64,000 bases of DNA from Chryseobacterium oranimense. Its GTDB lineage: Bacteria; Bacteroidota; Bacteroidia; Flavobacteriales; Weeksellaceae. The stretch spans positions 2,294,001 through 2,358,000 of the forward strand of contig NZ_CP104203.1 of the NCBI RefSeq assembly GCF_025244725.1. The letters run 5' to 3'. The position numbers and the translations under genes are program-made. Position 1 is the stretch's first letter, and each line of letters opens with the position of its first letter. Shown here piece after piece: positions 59,657 through 64,000 of this stretch. The notes beneath the pieces are model-generated. The model saw only the letters and a list, made by a program, of their open reading frames with translations, did not search any database and was not told the origin of the DNA.

Positions 59657-60540
59657 TGAAAAATATACTGATCACTGGAATCACCGGTTATATCGGGGGT
59701 TCTGTAGCCAAGAAGCTGACAGAACGTAACTACAATGTTACAGGGCTGGTTCGTAATGCAGAGGCAGCAGAGAAGTTAAAGGAGCTAGGAATTGAATCCA
59801 TTATAGGCAATATCCATGACGAAGCTGTTTTGAATGCTGCCATTTCCAACGCTGATGCCATAATCCATACCGCAGATTCTGCAGATGATGCTTATGCTGC
59901 AGACAGTTTCATCAATGCGCTGGAAGGAACCGGTAAAACCTTTATTTTTACTTCAGGTTCAGCTATTTTCGGAGGAAAAGAGAACGGAGAAAAAAATGAT
60001 TTTGTGTACACAGAAGATATTCCCCTGAATCCGAGGCTTGAAATGGCATCAAGAGTGCTGATTAATCAGTACATTCTTCAATCTGCCAGGAAAAATATAA
60101 GAAGCATCGTCATTGTACCTACGATGGTTTATGGTGAAGGTCTGGGTTTAAAAAAAGACAGTATTCAGCTTCCGGCCCTGATTAATTTCTCCAAAGGAAA
60201 AGGGTTTGGAGCTTACTTTGGAAAAGGTGAAAATGTGTGGTCGAATCTTCATATCGAGGACCTTGCCGATCTGTATGTACTTGCGTTGGAAAAAGCAAAA
60301 CCAGGTTCTCTTTATTATGCGGAAAACGGTTCTTCCACGATCAGAAATCTGGCAGAAAATATAAGTAGACAATACAATTTACAGCTGGCACAGTCTGTCA
60401 GCGTACAGGAGGCAGTCAATACATTTGGCCCTGCGGGAGGGTATTTTGGATTTGCCTCAAACAGCGTGTGTAATTCGGATAAAGCTAAAACAGAACTGGG
60501 CTGGAATCCTCAATATCAATCCATCGAAAATTTTATTTAA
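59656..60540 (+). CDS. NAD(P)-binding epimerase/dehydratase-like protein
   Basis: 294 residues, extended short-chain dehydrogenase fold. Dinucleotide motif GITGYIGGSVAKKL (residues 7-20). The usual YxxxK catalytic pair is not obvious, so it may bind NADPH as a reductase of the NmrA/YwnB style or act as a sensor. It overlaps the MdaB-like gene by 1 bp and lies 1 bp before the ABM gene, so translation is coupled. Confidence 0.85.
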   Translation: MKNILITGITGYIGGSVAKKLTERNYNVTGLVRNAEAAEKLKELGIESIIGNIHDEAVLNAAISNADAIIHTADSADDAYAADSFINALEGTGKTFIFTSGSAIFGGKENGEKNDFVYTEDIPLNPRLEMASRVLINQYILQSARKNIRSIVIVPTMVYGEGLGLKKDSIQLPALINFSKGKGFGAYFGKGENVWSNLHIEDLADLYVLALEKAKPGSLYYAENGSSTIRNLAENISRQYNLQLAQSVSVQEAVNTFGPAGGYFGFASNSVCNSDKAKTELGWNPQYQSIENFI

Positions 60541-60541
60541 T

Positions 60542-60829
60542 ATGAAAATTTATCTTACAGCAGTTATAAAAGCCAAAGAAGAATATCAGGCGGAAGTACT
60601 GGAAACCCTTCAAAATATGGTGCAGGAAACAAGAAAAGAAGAAGCCTGCGAACTTTACAGTCTTCACCAGGGAATTGAAGATAAAAACCAGTTCGTTTTC
60701 TATGAAATCTGGAAAAGTGAAGAAGGGCTGGAGCAGCATAACCAGCAGCCTTATATTCAGGCTTTCGGAGCCATTGTTGACGAAAAACTACAGGAAAAAC
60801 CGCAAATTTATACCACCCATATTCTTTAG
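60542..60829 (+). CDS. Antibiotic biosynthesis monooxygenase (ABM) domain protein
   Basis: 95 residues from ATG 60542. The dimeric ferredoxin-like fold is read from IYLTAVIKAKEEYQAEVLETL, EEACELYSLHQGIEDKNQFVFYEIWKSEEGLEQHNQQPYIQAF. This matches YgiN-like quinol monooxygenases, which pair with MdaB in E. coli; the same partnership here supports a quinone redox cycle. It starts 1 bp after the epimerase stop codon. Confidence 0.88.
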   Translation: MKIYLTAVIKAKEEYQAEVLETLQNMVQETRKEEACELYSLHQGIEDKNQFVFYEIWKSEEGLEQHNQQPYIQAFGAIVDEKLQEKPQIYTTHIL

Positions 60830-60830
60830 C

Positions 60831-61583
60831 ATGAAAAAATTAGCATTTTTATTCTTAACCTTACTTACTGTAGGGTTTATGCAGGCACAACACCAAAAAT
60901 CTAAACTTATGAAAAAGAAAATTTTATTTGTCGTAACAAGTCATGACAAAAAAGGAAGCACCGGCGAAGACACCGGATATTATCTTGGCGAAGTTTCCCA
61001 TCCGTGGGAAGTGCTTCACAAAGCGGGATATGAAATTGATTTTGTAAGTCCGAAAGGCGGAACTCCTCCGGTAGACGGGTTCGATTTAAAAGATCCCGTA
61101 AACAAAGAATTCTGGGAAAATACGGAATACAAAAACAAGATCGATCATTCTTTACAGCCGTCTCAGGTAAATCCGGAGAATTATGCTGCGATTTTCTACG
61201 CAGGAGGCCACGGAGCCATGTGGGATTTCGCAGATAATACAGAACTGGCAGGTATTGCTTCAAAAATTTATGAGAAAGGCGGCATTGTATCGGCAGTATG
61301 CCACGGTCCGGCCGGCCTTGTGAATATTAAACTGAGCAATGGGAAATATCTTGTAGACGGCAAAAAAATTAATGCCTTTACCAATGAAGAAGAAGCTGAA
61401 GTAAAGCTCACCAATGTAGTTCCTTTTCTTCTGGAAGAAAAACTGAAAGAAAGAGGAGCAAAATTTGAAAAATCAGGACTTTGGCAAAATCATGTGGTAA
61501 CGGACCAGAGAGTCATTACCGGACAAAACCCACAGTCTGCAAAAAGCGTAGGTGAGGCTATTTTAAAAGAACTTAGCAAATAA
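60831..61583 (+). CDS. Exported DJ-1/PfpI-family protein (Hsp31-like)
   Basis: 250 residues from ATG 60831 with signal peptide KKLAFLFLTLLTVGFMQAQ. The catalytic Cys-His is in SAVCHGPAGLV, the acidic partner region in YYLGEVSHPWEVL and the AGGHGAMWDF loop is intact. It is similar to the Hsp31/YhbO group with glyoxalase or protein-deglycase activity. A signal peptide is uncommon in this family and suggests periplasmic action. A second Met (MKKKILFVV) lies at residue 27 and would give a cytoplasmic form. Confidence 0.88.
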   Translation: MKKLAFLFLTLLTVGFMQAQHQKSKLMKKKILFVVTSHDKKGSTGEDTGYYLGEVSHPWEVLHKAGYEIDFVSPKGGTPPVDGFDLKDPVNKEFWENTEYKNKIDHSLQPSQVNPENYAAIFYAGGHGAMWDFADNTELAGIASKIYEKGGIVSAVCHGPAGLVNIKLSNGKYLVDGKKINAFTNEEEAEVKLTNVVPFLLEEKLKERGAKFEKSGLWQNHVVTDQRVITGQNPQSAKSVGEAILKELSK

Positions 61584-61658
61584 TCAGCTCATTAACCCCA
61601 AAAGAATAAAGCTTGTGCCTTTTGTGGTTACATTTTAATATAATTTATTCAAAACAAA

Positions 61659-62642
61659 ATGGAATACAGAAAATTAGGAAATACAGAACTGGAACTGTCT
61701 GCTATTACTCACGGAGCATTTGCCATCGGGGGAAATATGTGGGGCGGAAATGAAAAACAGGATTCCATCAATTCAATTCATGCCTCTCTGGATCACGGCG
61801 TAACTTCTATTGACACAGCCCCTTTTTATGGATTCGGGCTCAGCGAAGAAATGATCGGAGAAGCTATTAAAGGAAAAGACCGTACAAAGATCCAGCTGCT
61901 GACCAAATTCGGACTGGTATGGGATGGAAGCAACAACGGAAAAGGAGAATTTTTCTTTGATGCTGAGGATGAAGGAAAAACTGTTCCGGTCTATAAATAT
62001 GCTTCAAAAGCCAATGTAATTAAAGAAGTAGAGGAAAGCTTAAAAAGGCTGGGAACAGATTACATTGATCTTTTACAGCTTCACTGGCCGGACAGTACCA
62101 CCCCGATCTGCGAAACAATGGAAGCTATGGAACTTCTTATCCAGCAGGGAAAAATTCTTGCAGCAGGAGTCAGCAATTATACCGTTTCACAGATGCAGGA
62201 AGCTAACAGAACTCTTCATCTGGCAAGCAATCAGGTTTCTTACAGCATGCTGAACAGAGCTATTGAAGATGAACTGGTTCCTTATTCTTTAAAAAATAAT
62301 TCGGGAATTATTGTTTACAGCCCGATGGAAAGAGGTCTTTTGACCGGAAAATATTTTAAAGAAGATAAATTAAAGGATAATGATCACAGAAACGGTTATT
62401 TTTCACAGTTTGATTTAAATAAAGTGAAGACTTTCCTGGAAAAAATAGAACCTGTTGCGAAGGAAAAAAATGCCTCTCTTTCCCAGCTGGTATTACGCTG
62501 GACGAGCATGCAACCGGCAATTACCGTTGTATTGGCAGGAGCCAGAAATGCCCGGCAGGCTATAGAAAATGCCCAGGCTATGGCCATTGAACTTTCTCAG
62601 GACGAGCTGAGTTTCATCAATACAGCATTGAGCGAGATATAA
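61659..62642 (+). CDS. Aldo/keto reductase (YajO/GPR-like)
   Basis: 327 residues. DHGVTSIDTAPFYGFGLSEEMIGEAI contains the catalytic Asp and Tyr, LLTKFGLVWDG the Lys and LLQLHWPD the His; the cofactor end is VVLAGARNARQAIENAQ. It is unrelated in detail to the aldo/keto reductase at 55 kb. It stands 75 bp after the DJ-1 gene and may be co-regulated with the stress operon. Confidence 0.92.
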   Translation: MEYRKLGNTELELSAITHGAFAIGGNMWGGNEKQDSINSIHASLDHGVTSIDTAPFYGFGLSEEMIGEAIKGKDRTKIQLLTKFGLVWDGSNNGKGEFFFDAEDEGKTVPVYKYASKANVIKEVEESLKRLGTDYIDLLQLHWPDSTTPICETMEAMELLIQQGKILAAGVSNYTVSQMQEANRTLHLASNQVSYSMLNRAIEDELVPYSLKNNSGIIVYSPMERGLLTGKYFKEDKLKDNDHRNGYFSQFDLNKVKTFLEKIEPVAKEKNASLSQLVLRWTSMQPAITVVLAGARNARQAIENAQAMAIELSQDELSFINTALSEI

Positions 62643-62693
62643 TATAAAGCCGGAAGAGGAATCATGAAGACGGAAGGCTGATTCATAAAAATA

Positions 62694-62720
62694 AAATAGC
62701 CTTCAGTTTGAAGGCTATTT
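62694..62720. terminator. Bidirectional terminator
   Basis: A perfect 12-bp stem AAATAGCCTTCA/TGAAGGCTATTT with loop GTT lies between the convergent aldo/keto reductase and M4 protease genes. Confidence 0.9.
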
Positions 62721-62744
62721 CTTTTATGAATATTAAAATATCAA

Positions 62745-64000
62745 TTACTTAATAACTATTTTCTTCGAAACAGTATTCCCTTCTGCATTTATTTTTACAA
62801 GATAAACTCCTGACTGTATTCCGCTGCCATTCACTTTATTGATCCCTTTTTCCAATTTCTCAGCCGGCTTGATCAGCTTGCCTGAAAGATCATAAATTTC
62901 ATAATCTGCATCACCTTTAATATTGGATTCAATAGTAAATTGTCCGTTGGTAGCCGGATTAGGATAAACTTTAATATTTTGAAGTTCGGATTTAGAAGTT
63001 TCATTAACGGCTAGCAATTTGGCACAACTACCAATTCCTACAGCACACCATGCATTTTCTACCTGCTGCAATTCGTTGGAATTTGCCCCATAAAGATCAA
63101 TAGCTGCCTGCTTGGATTGATCGTAAGCGTTAATATAACCGCTGTTCGCTGTAAGATAAGTAGTCAAAGTCCTGAATGCAATTTTTTCCGCTTTCTGAAT
63201 GGTAAGCCCTGTCACATTGAACGCAGTCCCATTATCATTAGTCCCTGAACCACCCTGGGAAAGCAGATAAAACCAATAGTTTCCTACTCCACTGTTTTTG
63301 TGCACGCCTCCATGATCGTTGGTCTGGTTATACGGAGGTGCCGTACTTGCCCAGTTAGTCCCTTGATAAGTATCAGGCTGCTGCCCGCCAATCTGGTTGG
63401 AGCCGGCATTAGGATTGGCCATATTTCTGAAATAATTAGCTCCTAAACCGGGATTTGGAATTCCTTCTGCAATAGTCCAGTTTGGATTTACATTGGAATA
63501 GAATTCTATAGCTGTACCGAACATATCCGCAAAAGATTCATTCAGAGCTCCGGATTCGGCCTGATAGGCAAGGTTAGCTGTCCTGCTGACCATTAAGTGT
63601 GAATACTCATGTCCCGCCACATCTATTCCTACAATAGGACCAAAATATCCTGCCTGTCCCTGATATAAACCACTGCCATACACCATTGCTACAATTCCTT
63701 GCTGATCGATTGCTGCCGCATTGGTCCCGTCAATTGGCGTTTGACCTGCTCCTGTGGTTGTATTTCTGTTAAAATTAATATTATAATAGTTTCTTATGAT
63801 AGATCCGCTTCCGTCATAAGAGTTCCTGTTATGTCTGTTTACATAATAATCATGTGCCTTTTCCATTGCCCAATGTACTTCTACAGCAGGTTTAGTAGCC
63901 GCTGCCGTGTAGTTGGCAGTACTGCTGGAATATTCATTAATTGTACCTGTTAAACCTGAAGCAGCATTTCCGTTACCATCCCAGCCTGTTCCGTCAAGTG
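62745..64000 (-). CDS. M4 (thermolysin) family metalloprotease with T9SS sorting domain (5' end outside window)
   Basis: At least 418 residues; the frame stays open to the right edge, so the signal peptide and propeptide are cut off. The zinc motif AGHEYSH and third ligand GALNESFADMFG are intact, with the catalytic His in NDHGGVHKNSGV. The C-terminal ~80 residues (NIKVYPNPATNGQFTI...YDLSGKLIKP...GVYLVKINAEG...KKIVIK) are a type A sorting domain. It is a secreted protease exported by the type IX system. A possible start at 63866 would remove the N-terminal catalytic-domain region and is not credible. Confidence 0.93.
   Translation of the reverse strand, partial: LDGTGWDGNGNAASGLTGTINEYSSSTANYTAAATKPAVEVHWAMEKAHDYYVNRHNRNSYDGSGSIIRNYYNINFNRNTTTGAGQTPIDGTNAAAIDQQGIVAMVYGSGLYQGQAGYFGPIVGIDVAGHEYSHLMVSRTANLAYQAESGALNESFADMFGTAIEFYSNVNPNWTIAEGIPNPGLGANYFRNMANPNAGSNQIGGQQPDTYQGTNWASTAPPYNQTNDHGGVHKNSGVGNYWFYLLSQGGSGTNDNGTAFNVTGLTIQKAEKIAFRTLTTYLTANSGYINAYDQSKQAAIDLYGANSNELQQVENAWCAVGIGSCAKLLAVNETSKSELQNIKVYPNPATNGQFTIESNIKGDADYEIYDLSGKLIKPAEKLEKGINKVNGSGIQSGVYLVKINAEGNTVSKKIVIK

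Noticed and set aside
63700..63866. M4 protease starting at the Met at 63866
   Set aside because: The frame continues open to the window edge with typical M4 sequence, so the true start lies outside.

Overview
The window reads as a chromosome segment of a flavobacterium, most likely Chryseobacterium or a close relative (Weeksellaceae). The base composition is AT-rich, and promoters carry the Bacteroidota -7 element TAnnTTTG. Two secreted proteins end in type IX secretion sorting domains, and the type VI secretion genes are of the Bacteroidota-specific subtype iii. No rRNA, tRNA, CRISPR array, transposase or phage gene was found.

Layout. 1-6.2 kb: a high-affinity potassium uptake operon (27-codon membrane peptide, kdpF, kdpA, kdpB, start of kdpC), all on the minus strand, beside a sigma-54 response regulator. 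6.6-16.3 kb: housekeeping and exported proteins (M16 peptidase, MBL-fold protein, GNAT plus polysaccharide deacetylase pair, a DPP11-type S46 dipeptidyl peptidase, an NlpE-like lipoprotein, an MgtC-like protein). 16.5-19 kb: YdeI, an Imm22-like orphan immunity protein, two unknowns and a decayed gene fragment. 19.2-22.1 kb: polA. 22.5-38.2 kb: a split type VI secretion locus. It holds two near-identical tssD (tube) genes, vgrG with a cargo module (unknown 284-aa protein, PAAR-like/lipase protein, ankyrin lipoprotein), a lysozyme-fold transglycosylase, tssH/clpV, a decayed third tssD, tssR, a PKD protein (tssP-like) and two TssO-like proteins. 38.4-41.4 kb: an atypical LuxR regulator, HU, a 29-residue basic protein and RNase G. 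41.5-50.3 kb: a delta-60-repeat T9SS protein, OsmC, a second atypical LuxR regulator, and a curli operon (csgA, csgB, csgE, csgF, csgG and a lipoprotein). 50.6-64 kb: Nudix, acyltransferase, lipoprotein and Mpl, then redox enzymes, GNATs, a LysR regulator, a stress operon (MdaB-like, epimerase, ABM, DJ-1) and a truncated M4 metalloprotease.

How it fits together. The most striking signal is a shared promoter design in front of tssD1, tssD2 and the tssD relic. Each has a palindromic box GTAGTAAT[A/T]CTAC exactly 49 nt upstream of the TAnnTTTG element, and a second conserved block (TTTTACACT...GAAATA) farther upstream. Two of the three carry a second box exactly 21 bp from the first. The relic promoter survives although its gene is reduced to about 100 bp. 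The LuxR regulator next to the locus has Glu in place of the phospho-accepting Asp and is a candidate activator. The curli operon likewise has a nearby LuxR protein with a degenerate receiver, reminiscent of CsgD, and a pair of repeats 22 bp apart upstream of csgA. In both systems a hairpin follows the gene for the abundant subunit (tssD2, csgA) before the next gene on the same strand.

A dispersed repeat family (five cores with CTGGTGGCT/AGCCACCAG arms inside longer mosaics) and an 81-bp AAT microsatellite occupy several intergenic regions.
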